Notes under the pieces: generated by a model | What the model was told of the DNA's origin: nothing | What the model saw: the letters and a program-made list of their open reading frames with translations, nothing else | Database searches by the model: none | Assembly: GCA_964035545.1 (NCBI GenBank) | Contig: OZ037765.1 | Span: forward strand, 124,001-188,000 | From: Bugula neritina | Taxonomy: Eukaryota > Bryozoa > Gymnolaemata > Cheilostomatida > Bugulidae | Direction of reading: 5' to 3' | Length of the DNA: 64,000 nucleotides | Shown here: positions 14,001 to 28,886 of the stretch, piece by piece | Numbering within the stretch: position 1 is the stretch's first letter | How the letters are laid out: each line of letters begins with the position of its first letter | Position numbers and translations under genes: made by a program

Positions 14001-17000
14001 TCACACTGTATACTGTATAGTATCACACTGTATACTGTATAGTATCACACTGTATACTGTATAGTATCACACTGTATACTGTATAGTATCACACTGTATA
14101 CTGTATAGTATCACACTGTATACTGTATAGTATCACACTGTATACTGTATAGTATCACACTGTATACTGTATAGTATCACACTGTATACTGTATAGTATC
14201 ACACTGTATAGTACCACACTGTATACTGTATAGTATCACACTGTATACTGTATAGTATCACACTGTATACTGTATAGTATCACACTGTATACTGTATAGT
14301 ATCACACTGTATACTGTATAGTATCACACTGTATACTGTATAGTATCACACTGTATACTGTATAGTATCACACTGTATACTGTATAGTATCACACTGTAT
14401 ACTGTATAGTATCACACTGTATACTGTATAGTATCACACTGTATACTGTATAGTATCACACTGTATACTGTATAGTATCACACTGTATACTGTATAGTAT
14501 CACACTGTATACTGTATAGTATCACACTGTATACTGTATAGTATCACACTGTATACTGTATAGTATCACACTGTATACTGTATAGTATCACACTGTATAC
14601 TGTATAGTATCACACTGTATAGTATCACACTGTATACTGTATAGTATCACACTGTATACTGTATAGTATCACACTGTATACTGTATAGTATCACACTGTA
14701 TACTGTATAAAATACAGATCTAGCTGCACTGACCTCGTATCTCTTGGGTAACGCCAGTTTGAGATCGAGTGACGCAACGGCTGGTTTAACTATTTCCTGT
14801 CGGCTCATTCTCCGAGGAGCAGGCTTCGGGGAGTCGTCTGCAATATAACTACTTCCTGTGTGACGACATCATGTGACGCATCATGTGATACAGTAGAATA
14901 TAGATAGGATGAAAAGACAACTTCGACTTGCATAAGACAAGGTAAAGCAACTCCAAGATGGTTCAACCAATAAGTCATTGCAGTAGAAAAGCAGCATAAG
15001 AGAAATTTGTTGATCTTAAAGTTTATGTAGGAGATTTGAGAAAATGAGAGGAGACAACTGCACCTACCTGAGATAGCAGCAACTTACTACAGCAATACCT
15101 GCTAACAGCAACACATTCGGACTGAGTTTCTAAGATAACGCACCTTTTACAGACTGAGAGACCCTCCTGCCAGAGCTGGAGACTCTCGGTCTAGGTTTAG
15201 GACTGTGAAGAGTTTCCTCCAAACTCTGCGCCTTTCTGGAAGTTTCTACCGACTCTAGTAACAGTGAGAGACCAATTAACTACTAAATACTTCAAGTCTA
15301 GCGCTACTACTACTGCTAATACTACTACTACTAGTACTACTACTAGCTACTACTACTACTACCACTACTATTACTACTACTACTACCAGTACTAATACTA
15401 CTACCAGTACTATTACTACTACCAGTACTAATACTACGACTACTATTACTGCCACCACTGCTACTGCTCATTACGTTTCGAGGAAGAGGTGAATACTACG
15501 TCATCATTGTCATCAGCCAGTGTAGACTTTGACCAACTCTTGAGTTTAATGTGGCTTTCTGATGAGAGAAAAGGAAGGTGAACAGACTAGCAGGGGTGGG
15601 CAATTCTGAGCCCTTTGCTGTGCTTAATGCAGCCCTTACTGCTAGATATTTCAGCAAAATAGACTTGTGCTCCGTTATAAACTGACCATAGTACACCCCC
15701 CCCCCCCCCGTATGGGGATGTTGTTTCATACATTATGGTACAGCATGAAGGTAAAGATAGTATATTCTCAGCTAATTAACTGTTACATAATAATAAAACA
15801 TAATAAAATACATGTAATATATTGTGGATAGACTGAGATATTATGTTGAGAGAAACGTACAGAAAGGGGACAACTCACCACCATTGTGACTATCAGCTGA
15901 CCTCAGGGACGTCTGCGAGCCAAATTTATCTGCAGCAGAAATAAGTTACACATCAGATGTTATCTGCAGCAGAAATAAGTTACACATCAGATGTTATATA
16001 CAGCAGAAATAAGTTATACATCAGATGTTATCTGCAGCAGAAATAAGTTATACATCAGATGTTATATGCAGCAGAAATAAGATATACATCAGATGTTATA
16101 TGCAGCAAAAATAAGTTATACATCAGGTGTTATCTGCAGCAGAAATAAGTTATACATCAGATGTTATATGCAGCAGAAATAAGTTATACATCAGGTGTTA
16201 TCTGCAGCAGAAATAAGTTATACATCAGATGTTATCTGCAGCAGAAATAAGTTAGACATCAGGTGTTATCTGCAGATGATGGAGAAGAGAGTTGATGGAA
16301 TACTCAACATATTACAGAAAGTAACACAACTCCTGTGTTAACAGACCAACTGGTAAATGAGAATTGATAAGGATGTGAAATTGTCTTACCTTTACGAGAA
16401 TATTCTTTTGTCTTAGCACCTATAACAAAATATAATGTATACATTTACTATACACTGTAATATACTATACACTGTGACATACTATACACTGTAATATACT
16501 ACACACTGTAATATACAGACAGACTCACTATTAGAATGACGTGGAGACATCCTGGGAGACATCCTGGGAGACATTGGTACGGATCTCTTAGAATCTGTCT
16601 TCTCAGTGTAAGAGTTCTTGCGCTCTCTTGCTGAAGAGGTACTTTTCCCTTCTCGGGAGGAACTCCTGTACGGAGAGCCTTTCTCATTGTTGCTGAAGTT
16701 AGAATCCTCATTCAGCTCACCAGTTAGTGAGTTCCCGGAACTTTTCTCAACATCTGAGGAGTCTTTTGGGGTTTTCTTCTTCTGGAATCGTCTGAAGGCC
16801 GTTTCTTTACACTTGAGTGACGTGTTGAGTACCATATTGCTGAACTGTGAGCGATATTATACTCTTATTATATACTATACCATATAATATATTATATATA
16901 CTATATTATATATACTATACAGTATTATGTTATATACTATACAGTATTATGTTATATACTATACAGTATTATGTTATATACTATACAGTATTATATATAT

Positions 17001-18991
17001 ATACTATACAGTATTATGTTATATAATATGTTATATATAGTCATTACCTCTTTATAGTCTAGTTTACCGTCCTTGTTTTCATCAACTTCCTCTATAAGTC
17101 TAGTAACTTCTTCATCAGACATCCTTTCTCCTCTCTACAATAGACTACAGCTATATATTATACAGTATATACTATATAGTATACACTGTATACATACCGT
17201 ATATATATATATACTGTATATTATTATATAGTATATACCGTATATATACTGTATATTATTATATAGTATATACTGTATATATACAGTATATACTATATAT
17301 ATTATACAGTATGTATACAGTATATGCTATATAATAATATACAGTATATATATATATACTGTATATTATATAGTATAATAACATACAGTATATATACAGT
17401 ATGTATGAACTCACGGTGGTCATGATCTTCTTCAACTCCGAGTGGGAAATGAAGCCGTCTCCATTGATGTCTATCTTCTTGAAGGCCTTCATCAGATCGT
17501 CTGCTGATGTGACAGCCTCTTTCTCACAAATCTCACAGAATTCTTCAAATGTTATCTTTTCTGGGAGTTAGTAATAGTAATACTGAGTACTGAGAAGTAA
17601 GATACTGAGTAGTTAGATACTGAGTGGTGAGTAATATGGACTACACAGTAAACACTACAGTAACTACACAGTAAACACTACAGTAACTACACAGTAAACA
17701 CTACAGTAACTACACAGTAAAGAGTACAGTAACTACACAGTAAACACTACAGTAACTACACAGTAAACACTACAGTAACTACACAGTAAACACTACAGTA
17801 ACTATACAGTAAACAGCTGGTTTTAGCACATACCTGTCTGCTTCGTCCATGATTTGGCTAAAGATTTCTGAGTGGGGTTTCTACCAGTATTTTGTAAAGC
17901 TATAAACATATGAAAATCCATTTTTAATTGTAATTAATTCATATTCTATATGTGGGTAAATATTTATTATATAATCTAAATTATACTATACATACACAAA
18001 ATAATAGAATATTCAAAACGGGTTACTGTTGTTTCGTACACAAGTCATTTCGTACACTGGTAGTTTTGTATACAAAATGGTAGTTTAGTAGGCAAACTAC
18101 TGTCCATTTCATACACAATATGAATAATAAATTAATCCACTGAATAACCACTTAAATGATACTATTTTACTTATTTGTTGCATTTAATCACGTATCTTTC
18201 ACACCTTACATGTCTGATGTCACTAGTATCTAGTATTCACTTTCAGTTTCACTAGTCTATTGTCATTGATCAACCATCAATGTTTTATACTCATCTTAAA
18301 TATATTATGATAAATCCGTTAATATTTATTTTTATACAATAGCTGTATTGTAAGTGTATGACTCATACATCAAATAATAAATAAATATAAAAAATGAGTA
18401 TTTTAATTAATTTATTTTGATCATTTGATGTGTACGAAACAACTTGTCAGATGTCTACAAAACGACCTGATAAAGTGGGTACGAAATGACCTCCGCCCAT
18501 TCAAAACGTGCGATAATCATAATGATAATGATAATCATTATTCATATTGATATTCTCATAATCATAATGTTGATCGCTGAAAATTTGAATAATCCTCAAA
18601 GTGAATTTCCTGTAAGTATAAAATGAAAACCAACGACTTCAAATACTAGACTTAAACTACACTCACCAAGAAGCAGATCTGCTTTAGAAGTAAGCGGATT
18701 ATTAGTTGAAGATCCCTTCACCACCGACACATAAGCAGCTCTGCATTCCACTAACAAAGAATTGTCTGACAATGCTAAATGTGATTTTGACTGTTCTTCA
18801 CTTTTGCCAGGCTTAGGGGTTTTCTTGTTTTCACGCAGAGGTAGTGAAACAGAATCGCCATTGGTATTTGGAAATTCACCATAACCATTGGCATTAGGCT
18901 TAGAATTTCCATTTCCAGGTTGGACCAGGACTTGGCGACTAGACATGGAATTGGTTCTGGAACTGCAGTCGTTAACTCGTTTGTAAGACAT
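5059..18991 (-). CDS. EFCAB7: EF-hand calcium-binding domain-containing protein 7, 17 exons, 784 aa
   Basis: Family role: with IQCE, EFCAB7 anchors the EVC-EVC2 complex near the base of the primary cilium and promotes Hedgehog signalling downstream of Smoothened. Exons in coding order: 18991-18667, 17899-17834, 17560-17415, 17134-17048, 16844-16529, 16419-16390, 15929-15879, 15254-15144, 14837-14734, 13585-13340, 11505-11336, 9812-9679, 9488-9340, 7972-7841, 7736-7641, 5358-5251, 5142-5059. All junctions are GT-AG and the sum is 2355 nt. EF-hand loops lie at residues 161-172 (DINGDGFISHSE), 197-208 (DENKDGKLDYKE) and 562-573 (DTDMNGLLSKEE). A calpain-C2-like beta-sandwich spans about 413-550, with the telltale EWSKLSKRGMFYLEDTGG and LEPGTYNLL. 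The C-terminal AVYHFVPRDESKEWLVSC matches the family end. The human protein is 629 aa; the excess is a low-complexity Ser/Lys/Arg linker (about 225-410). Introns 9 to 15 are dominated by minisatellites. Confidence 0.9.
5143..5250 (-). repeat. EFCAB7 intron 16, short 22-bp repeat
   Basis: This 108-bp intron contains about three copies of a unit reading ACCTCAGGTACTACCTGTCC on the minus strand. Each copy includes CAGGTA, which resembles a joined 3' and 5' splice site. Confidence 0.6.
5366..5826. repeat. Minisatellite at the 3' end of EFCAB7 intron 15
   Basis: About 24 copies of an 18-20 bp unit (CAGGGGTGTAGATATATA on the plus strand). On the coding (minus) strand the array runs directly into the exon-16 acceptor. 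The acceptor TGTCTACAG is a variant of the repeated TATCTACAC, so a single base separates the real 3' splice site from each upstream copy. Open frames of 194-256 codons here are repeat translations. Confidence 0.9.
6480..7630. repeat. 17-bp minisatellite, about 67 copies, EFCAB7 intron 15
   Basis: Units of 17 bases, TGTTACTACACTACGTG and the variant with CACG or CATG. Blocks of CACG units (6650-6720, 6875-6960, 7245-7330) interrupt CGTG units and look like duplicated blocks. On the coding strand the array starts about 20 bases after the exon-15 donor. The three long plus-strand open frames (353-442 codons) exist because 17-mers without stop codons cycle through all three frames. Confidence 0.95.
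7977..8697. repeat. 37-bp minisatellite, about 19 copies, EFCAB7 intron 13
   Basis: The unit contains AACTAAGTAAGTATATAAAC then TATACTGTATATACAAC. On the coding strand the array ends 5-10 bases before the exon-14 acceptor (7973). Every plus-strand unit carries a consensus-like TAAGTAAGTATA donor on the wrong strand. Sequence diversity is very low, so expansion is probably recent. Confidence 0.95.
9075..9330. repeat. 22-bp minisatellite after the EFCAB7 exon-13 donor
   Basis: About 11 copies of AACAGTAACCACTACATACA plus two bases. On the coding strand it starts about 15 bases after the exon-13 5' splice site at 9339. The remaining intron 13 (8700-9070) is unique sequence with no coding signal. 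Confidence 0.9.
9500..9605. repeat. Short GTATACAGTAGA repeat, EFCAB7 intron 12
   Basis: About eight copies of a 12-base unit GTATACAGTAGA inside the 190-bp intron 12. The frame called on the minus strand here is repeat translation joined to exon 13. Confidence 0.75.
9803..10012 (-). repeat. Tandem duplication containing the EFCAB7 exon-12 3' splice site
   Basis: Four copies of a 42-59 bp unit. On the coding strand each reads poly-AT, then CTGCTGCTAG, then GTACGTACTC. The copy nearest the exon is the acceptor I use (AG at 9814-9813), because it yields KYVLTDIF, matching the family. Copies at about 9872 and 9965 keep the same AG; the copy at about 9923 has lost it (CTGCTGGG). The array therefore repeats the intron end plus about the first ten exon bases. 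Confidence 0.85.
10296..10762. repeat. 22-bp minisatellite, EFCAB7 intron 11
   Basis: About 21 copies of GTAGACAGGGGTACTATACA plus GT, with one extra G in some copies. The rest of intron 11 includes AT-rich inverted repeats (10840-10965) and a diverged 30-base repeat with GAGAGTTTAGGGCACCTTAT (11135-11320). Confidence 0.9.
12300..13315. repeat. Two minisatellites in EFCAB7 intron 10
   Basis: At 12345-12585 there are about 12 copies of a 20-base unit, GTGATAGGTGTATAGATATA. At 12925-13312 there are about 17 copies of a 22-23 base unit containing GTAGATATGTTGATAGTGAG. The second array ends 25 bases from the exon-10 donor on the coding strand. Unique intron sequence (11506-12300, 12600-12920) shows no coding signal. 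Confidence 0.9.
13600..14712. repeat. 22-bp minisatellite, about 50 copies, filling EFCAB7 intron 9
   Basis: Unit GTATCACACTGTATACTGTA plus TA, with a few 12-base half units. It fills nearly the whole 1148-bp intron 9 from about 20 bases inside the donor to about 15 bases before the acceptor. The unit contains the palindrome GTATAC flanked by CTGTA and TACTG. Confidence 0.95.
15255..16300. repeat. Repeats in EFCAB7 introns 6 and 7
   Basis: Intron 7 begins with a degenerate ACT/CTACTA trinucleotide tract at 15294-15455, abutting the exon-8 acceptor, and includes a C13 run near 15697. Intron 6 carries about ten copies of a 34-base unit at 15930-16270 containing CTGCAGCAGAAATAAGTTAT. On the coding strand its last copy supplies the exon-7 acceptor CTGCAG. 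Confidence 0.85.
16860..17830. repeat. Repeats in EFCAB7 introns 2 to 4
   Basis: Intron 4 has a 19-21 bp unit TATGTTATATACTATACAGT (16880-17035). Intron 3 is TATATACAGTATATA-type AT-rich repeat (17150-17400). Intron 2 has eight copies of a 23-base unit CACTACAGTAACTACACAGT plus AAA (17640-17815). All lie between well-supported EF-hand exons. Confidence 0.85.
18021..18498. mobile_element. MITE-like insertion in EFCAB7 intron 1 with a 10-bp target duplication
   Basis: A 478-bp segment is bracketed by perfect direct copies of ATTCAAAACG (18011-18020 and 18499-18508). Its ends are imperfect inverted repeats: the left end contains TTGTTTCGTACAC and TCATTTCGTAC, the right end GTGTACGAAACAA and GTACGAAATGA. 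There is no open frame. A 9-11 bp duplication is characteristic of Mutator-like elements, so a non-autonomous MULE is the likeliest class. I infer the class from duplication length only. Confidence 0.7.
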
Positions 18992-18998
18992 TTCTGTA

Positions 18999-19587
18999 CA
19001 AACTCGTACGATTTGTATTTCTCAACCCATGTTTATAACTTTTAGTAATAAAACATGTTTTATCTGCAATAATAAATCAGAAGTGATAAATAAGTCCATG
19101 CTACCCACCTGAGAGTCTAATAGTAAGCAAATTCGCGAACTTGGTATCTAGATGCTTGCGTGTAATGGCAACGGTAAGTTTAGCATAGTGTTCTATAAAA
19201 CAAAAACGCATCTCATTAAGGGCAGTTTCCGTAATTATCTAACCGCATCTCTAGTTAAATATTTAGAATCAATAGCAATCTCTAGAGTTGTCAGCCTCTA
19301 AAACTTTATCGCCAAGCCGACGTTGAATAGATTATTACTAGGAACAGCATCGAGTCAAAGGTGACGTAGTACAGTGCCTTAAAGCACATCGTTGTTCTAA
19401 CTCTAAACTCCTAAACCAGTGCACCCATTGACATCCAACTTGGTGCTAGTTCAAGTGATGTCTCATTATCATACGCTCAAATTGCTTTAAATTTACCATT
19501 GCCAATAATTATAATTACTATAATAAATAAGTCTAGAACTCAGACAATCATTTTATAGCAAATTCATTTTTGGCGGATGTAGAATTG
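18999..19587 (-). promoter_or_regulatory. Probable EFCAB7 promoter region
   Basis: About 600 bp of unique sequence separates the EFCAB7 start codon from the hAT insertion. A CACCTGAGAGTC stretch near 19108 could end a 5' non-coding exon. I see no clear TATA or initiator motif, so this is assigned by position. Confidence 0.35.
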
Positions 19588-19611
19588 TCAGCAATCAGTG
19601 TGGTATATTAA

Positions 19612-20401
19612 TGGGGCTGCCACACTACAGTCGAAACGGCAATCTTGAGCGCGTTTTCGAGGCTAAGCGATGACCTCTGTGACGTCACAACTGTCTGATT
19701 TCTGAACGCAACTGTCAGTTTTTCGCGATGCGATGAAAGTTCAACATGTCGAACTGTCATCGCTGAAGTTGAGCGATCAGCCAATCACTGACTGGCAAGG
19801 TAAACCCTGATTGGTTAAGTGCTTTTACTTTTTCCACGTGCTACTAGCGAGCATTATTATTTGATTTGGTTCTTCGAAAATTATATTATTTTACCTTTAA
19901 AATAATTATGATGAAGTTATGTATGAAAGTTTCAATAAATCATGAAAATAAGTATTTATTAGATAAATTTTGCTGAATTTTATCTGCATATTTAGTTTTT
20001 CTAATTTGGTTGAATTTTATTAGCGTACTATTTAGTTCTTTAGGCTAGTGAATGAGCTTGAATAAAGCTAAGTAATCTCATTAAATAAAGCTAGTAATTT
20101 TGAATAATTGAAGCTAGTAAATTGGAATAAAAATAACTAGAAAATCTTATTAAATTATGCTAGTAAATCTCAAAAAATTGCGCTAAATTTAATTGTTGGT
20201 TACTGTGGATACTGCAGAAACTGATTTATGGCATTCCTATTGGTTTAAAAGTTTACTGCGAGACTAGAGACAGTTAGCTTTCATCGTTCGTAGTGAACTG
20301 TAGTGTGACCAGCAAAAAGTAGGACGTGACGTTGAAGGTATGCGTGAGCAGCTTCAAAATGGCCGCCACAGTCGAGTTTCGACTGTAGTGTGTCATGGGC
20401 A
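19612..20401. mobile_element. TIR element nested inside the left end of the hAT element
   Basis: Relative to the intact right hAT end, the left end is split after GGTATATTAA by 790 bp. The insert is flanked by TAA on both sides (19609-19611, 20402-20404). Its ends are inverted repeats sharing CACACTACAGTCGAAAC, with a less conserved outer 10 bases (TGGGGCTGCC on the left). A TAA duplication suits PIF/Harbinger-type elements. It encodes nothing. It contains a CRE-like TGACGTCA (near 19680) and is richer in CpG than the surroundings. Confidence 0.75.
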
Positions 20402-20815
20402 TAAGAGTGTTGACTTTAAACCATGAAAAATCATTATGTCGCTAATGGTACCGCAAGTTTATATAAGTTATAAAGGAAAAATTTTGCCACTTTTGTGATT
20501 TTATTTTTTCTTTTATATTATGTGTCCATTTTTTTTAGTTTTGTTTATTGGTAAAGTTTTTAAACATATTTTCAATACATATAAAATTTTTAAAAAAATT
20601 AAAACTTAATCATGCACGTAAATACAAAGCTATAAAGTTTAAGCTTCGCTGTGATTACAATGTGAATATGAATTGAATAATGCTTGCAATAACCATTTTA
20701 CACAAAATATGTTACAGTTGCTATAAATGTAAGACTAGTAAATTGGATGCAAATAGGCACGGTAATACTATTTAATTTATGCTATTTTTGAAATTTGTAG
20801 TAAATATTCGGCATG

Positions 20816-21940
<1,125 letters not shown>

Positions 21941-22385
21941 GCCAAATATTTACTACAAAATTCAAAAATAGCATAAATTAAGTAGTATTACCGTGCTTAT
22001 TTGCATCCAATTAACTAGTCTTACATTTATAGCAACTGTAACGTATTTTGTGTATAATGGTTATTGCAAGCATTATTCAATTCATATTCACATTAAAATC
22101 ACAGCGAAGCTTGAACTTTATAGCTTTGTATTTATGTGCATGATTGAGTTTTAATTTTTCTTTTAATTTTATGTGCATTAAAAATGTGTTTAAAAACTTT
22201 ACCAATAAAAAAAATTAAAAAAAATGTACACATAAAATAGAAAAAAAATAAAATAACAAAAGTGGCAAAATTTTTCCCTTATAACTTATATAAACTCGCG
22301 GTACCAATCTCGGCATAATGGCGCCCATATGATTCCGTAAGATTTGCTAATGGCAACACTCTTAATATACCACACTGTCAGCAAT

Positions 22386-24796
<2,411 letters not shown>

Positions 24797-27700
24797 CTAG
24801 CTGCTCACACCAAGACTTTCTCTTGGAAATGTCCGCATCAGTTTCCCTGTAAATAAAATAACACCAGATTGTATCAGTTTGAGACAAACAGACAGACTAC
24901 AGTGACATCACAACAGCTGACACAACTATATACAGTTTCTACTTTCTAGTATAATATAGTAACTGAAATATGTTCAATAATATAACAGCAGCTGGACTAT
25001 AATATATATATCAAACACATTTCTCACTCAGAAAGACTTCCTTTAAACATGGAACTAAGCGGATTATGTTGAAGATAATAAAGTTCTACCAGTCAGTATT
25101 GAATAATTCACTGAGCTGCTCTACTGTTTACTTCATAATAAATGACAACATGGAGAGAAGAAACTCAACATACAAACTAAGTGCTCAGCTAATATAATTA
25201 TAAATAATTACATAATATAAGATATACTCCAACATTATGACATTCACATTCACCCTAATATATTATAATTGAAACAGCTAAACTTATAATAAACGTATTA
25301 TTTACCTTCAAGTGAGAGGATGAGGAGAGGTCCACTCCCTGTACAGATATGAATCAGTTGAGATGTTGGATCAAAGGAAATACCAGTTGGTAGTGAGATA
25401 TGAGGGAATTCCCACATTAGAATGAGAGTTGTGTTCTCTACTTTATATCTTCTCACTTTACCATCTGCAGTGTAGTCTCCTATGAGGAGAGTTGAGTCTG
25501 GGAGGATGCATACAGGTCGAGGGTAACTCATCCCAGGAAGTGGGAACTTCTGTATTTTATTGTCAACTAGATTACAGACTACCAGCTGTTTCTCTCTCCT
25601 GTCTACAATATAGACTAGTGAGAGGTGCTGAGCTATTCTATAGTAAGTCTGTTCATCTACTGACTGTTTATAGAGGGAGTTGGTTTTCTTAAAGGAGTTC
25701 GGATCAAGAAGTGAGACTTCAACTGTTTTGTCTTTCTTGTTATAACAGCTGCCAACCACTACCCCTTCAGGTTGGATTATCTGCCCCCACCATGTAGTTT
25801 TGGTGTCCTTCATTAAGCTGATAGTATCCAGAGTGTGTCTATTTATTACTTCTACACCTTCTAGTGTCCCACACATGAGATGTCCATCAGCTGAGATATT
25901 TACTGCCCAACACCCTCCATGTACATAAAATCCATCAGACTGTAGAGAAGCTGTACCAACTCTCAGCAACTTCAGTCCCAGACTGTCTTCACTGTCTGCA
26001 ACAACAACATAATAATTCTATAACTTGAGAATCTCATCACCTGCACAGGTAGAGAGTGTTTTGTTAATACTGACAGCAGGTAGTCAGCATAACACAGTTT
26101 AGCAGCTCACTTATGAATTCTGGGTTCTGTTTAATAATTCTACATACTTGCAGGTGCCAGGAATTTGCGAGGAACAGAACATTTCTCTACCATGCTGATG
26201 TCTAAAGCCTTTTTCATCTTCTCACTCATCTCTTTGTAGTCTCTCACAATCCCTGCATCATTGAACTTATCAACTGCATGTTGTACTCTGTCCACCAGAG
26301 AAAACTTATCAACACCATGTTTCACTGCCAGGTCATATCTATAATTAACCACCATCTCTGTGCTGCTTCTCAGATATTCTGATAATTCATCCTTCAGTTC
26401 CTCACCTCTCTTTCTAATCTCTTCTATCTAATAAATAGTAACACATTATAACCACATCTGCACCTCACAACCTTTACACTTGACATGAGAGTGACAGCTG
26501 ACAGACCACCCACTGAGTAGACATCATCATGCTGTGACTCTACATAATAGTTGTCTATATTCTCTACAAACATGTCTGCCAACCTTTGCATTAACTGTAG
26601 CATATACTCTGGCAAACATCTTCTTCACATCATCTTCTATTTCACTCAGCAGTCTCCAGGCATCCTTTGATATGTCATCCAACTCTAAAATCTTCTCAGA
26701 CAGAATCTTCATTTCCTCAGTCAGTTTGTCTCTCAGCTCACGGAATAAATCATTCAACGATGTTACGTTGTGAGAAGCTGCTTTTCCCTCTGAAATAATA
26801 TTCAAGTATTTACCTCCAGACATTCAGTATATCGGTTACCTTAGACTGAGTTCTATTCATGTGGCCACACAGGAACACATGCTATTCTCATGTAAACAAT
26901 CATGTCTTCTTGTACAAAGCTATAATATAAAACTGGAGAAAGAAATCACCTGCCACTTTTCCACATCCACTCTTAGAGTCACACCGAATACAGAATCTCT
27001 GGTGACACTCAGAACACGCCTCTATCAGCTGATGATGTTCATGATGTTCACAGTTAGTAGTAGTATAGCGTTGTGGAGATGCTGTGTAGACATCAATTGG
27101 GATAAACTGATGTCTAGTGTTCAGGTAAGTATTCATTGCCTCATCATGTTTCTGACAAGAGAAAATCCAACTGACTCATGAATCACAGCGAGTAAACAAC
27201 AAAAGTGCAAACAGTTATTACAGATATGGAGGAGAATTCTACAGAACAACTTATCAGTATGTCCCAGACTAGAGGTTACAGTCAACACATAACAACTCAC
27301 CTGCTGATGCTGTTCACACAACTTCTTCTCACTCTCTACACAGAACACTACAGCTTCTGTTCCATCTTCACAAACATCACATGGAATGGGTGCAGGGTTG
27401 GGTGGAGATCTATATTCTATTGGATCACCAAACTTGGCTACAGGTAGAGTTGTGGGATCTGTGATGTCATAGAATTCCTTTCTAAAGTATAGTATTAGTC
27501 AGTGTGCTACATCTAATGAGATGATATAGTAACTTTTAACATTCATTGTAATGAGAGAAATCACCCTGATGACTAACTAGATAGTAACTAGAGTTTATAC
27601 AAAATAAAACATTTACATAAATGCAAATATGACAATTTCAAAATAAATACAGTCGCTATGAGAGTCAGAGAAAAATACTATTTATTATTATAACTCACCC

Positions 27701-27880
27701 ACAATATACACACTTGATATGAGTCTTTCTGTAGCCGATATCCGTCTTTAAACACCTCATACAGTAGACATGCAGACAGGGGAGGGCCCTGGGATCTTCT
27801 AAATTGTTAAACTGCTGGTTGCAGTATCCACATCTGTATGAGTCATTCACTTTTCTCTTTACAACTCTAGAGTCAGCCAT
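24797..27880 (-). CDS. TRIM-like E3 ubiquitin ligase, copy 1 (RING, B-boxes, coiled coil, beta-propeller), 596 aa
   Basis: Exons: 27880-27699, 27481-27301, 27151-26950, 26789-26584, 26427-26148, 25995-25306, 24846-24797; total 1791 nt, all GT-AG. Residues 17-60 form a C3HC4 RING (C17, C20, C35, H37, C40, C43, C57, C60). A B-box-like CDVC...C...CEQH lies at 95-119, and a second (CEHHEHHQLIEACSEC) at about 155. A coiled coil spans about 190-350, then a WD/NHL-like propeller (about 355-580) with blade motifs such as LLIGDYTADGKVRRY. RING proteins of this build transfer ubiquitin; substrates are unknown. The last exon reaches TAG at 24797-24799. Beyond it the same frame stays open and conserved with copy 2 to a TAA at 24710-24712, so about 29 residues of the last blade have been lost. 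Confidence 0.85.
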
Positions 27881-28119
27881 TGTGAATTGAAGAAATCTAG
27901 AAAAACCATTTGATATTTTAATTATTTGATAAGTGAGAACTAAGCTTAGGCTGGGCAGTTTTAGTCTTGCACTTCTGAGAAATATGGAGCCTCTTCACTT
28001 TCACATTCAGCAACTAATGGACATACCTAGCATTTTGCTAAAGTATTATAAATTAATAAAATCTCCCAAACTGTTAGCAGAATATCATGTGTAAACATAG
28101 TTCAATAAATAAACTACTA

Positions 28120-28300
28120 ACCTGATACTTTTACTTTAAGCTCTGACGCGTCTACTAGCTGTAGAAGAACAGTGAGGCTGCAGACGATGAAGTGTGCATT
28201 TGTTGTGTCACGTGACATCAATTACTCAATGATTTGTTGAATTAGATTATCAGTTGACCAATCACTATAAAATTATGCGCGTGGTAATCAATCCATTGGC
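28120..28300 (-). promoter_or_regulatory. Promoter and 5' UTR exon of TRIM-like copy 1
   Basis: On the minus strand a CCAAT-type ATTGGTCAAC (near 28255) is followed by the palindromic E-box TCACGTGA (28207-28214). Next comes a probable non-coding exon ending AAAAGTATCAG and followed by GTTAGT. The same order is preserved in front of copy 2, so the duplication included the promoter. Factor identities are not inferred. Confidence 0.5.
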
Positions 28301-28886
28301 TGTTAATCACTCCATTGATTAAATTAAATCCAGGGCTTTGAGAATTAGCCTGTTTTTTTATTTTACTATAGAAAATATCTACTGCGTTATATCTCTTTCC
28401 AATGATTACAAAACATTCTTTGTTTCATCCCTTTAATGTGGCTATTGATACAACTATTGGTACAACTCCAGAAGAACTCAGGGAGTGACAGGACCTGAGA
28501 TTTCAACCTTTATACATAATTTATCTATCGATTTTCCACATTGGCTATACTCAAGGGCTGTACGTTAATACTAATACAAGGTGCATACGTAGTTGAGTAT
28601 TTGTGTCGTATTGTAGCATAGCAATCAACTGTGTTGTAGAATAATATCAAACACAATATAGAATACAAATCATGTTAACATAAATTGAACTCATTGTGAT
28701 TAATCAATCTATAGACAAAGGGTGAATGGGGTTACTCCATCAGAAGCAGATCAAATAATAAATTGTGTTATAATAGTAAATAATAAATACATATCAAATG
28801 TTGATAAGTAGCTGAACAAAGATAACTAAGAGCTAACAGCTAACAAACTATCAATATGACAGAACAGCCTGGCTATATAGCTGGTG

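Noticed and set aside
25492-25692. Plus-strand open frame opposite the propeller exon (and its twin at 30826-31026)
   Set aside because: Antisense shadow of the conserved propeller exon. It is present in both copies only because the exon is duplicated.
26424-26615. A second open frame (LQLMQRLADMFVENIDNYYV) suggesting a 13-nt micro-intron or frameshift in TRIM-like copy 1
   Set aside because: Splicing exon 4 at 26584 (AAG before GTTGGC) to exon 5 at 26427 joins NAK to IEEIRKRGEE in phase 0 and the whole gene sums to a multiple of three. The extra frame is intronic.
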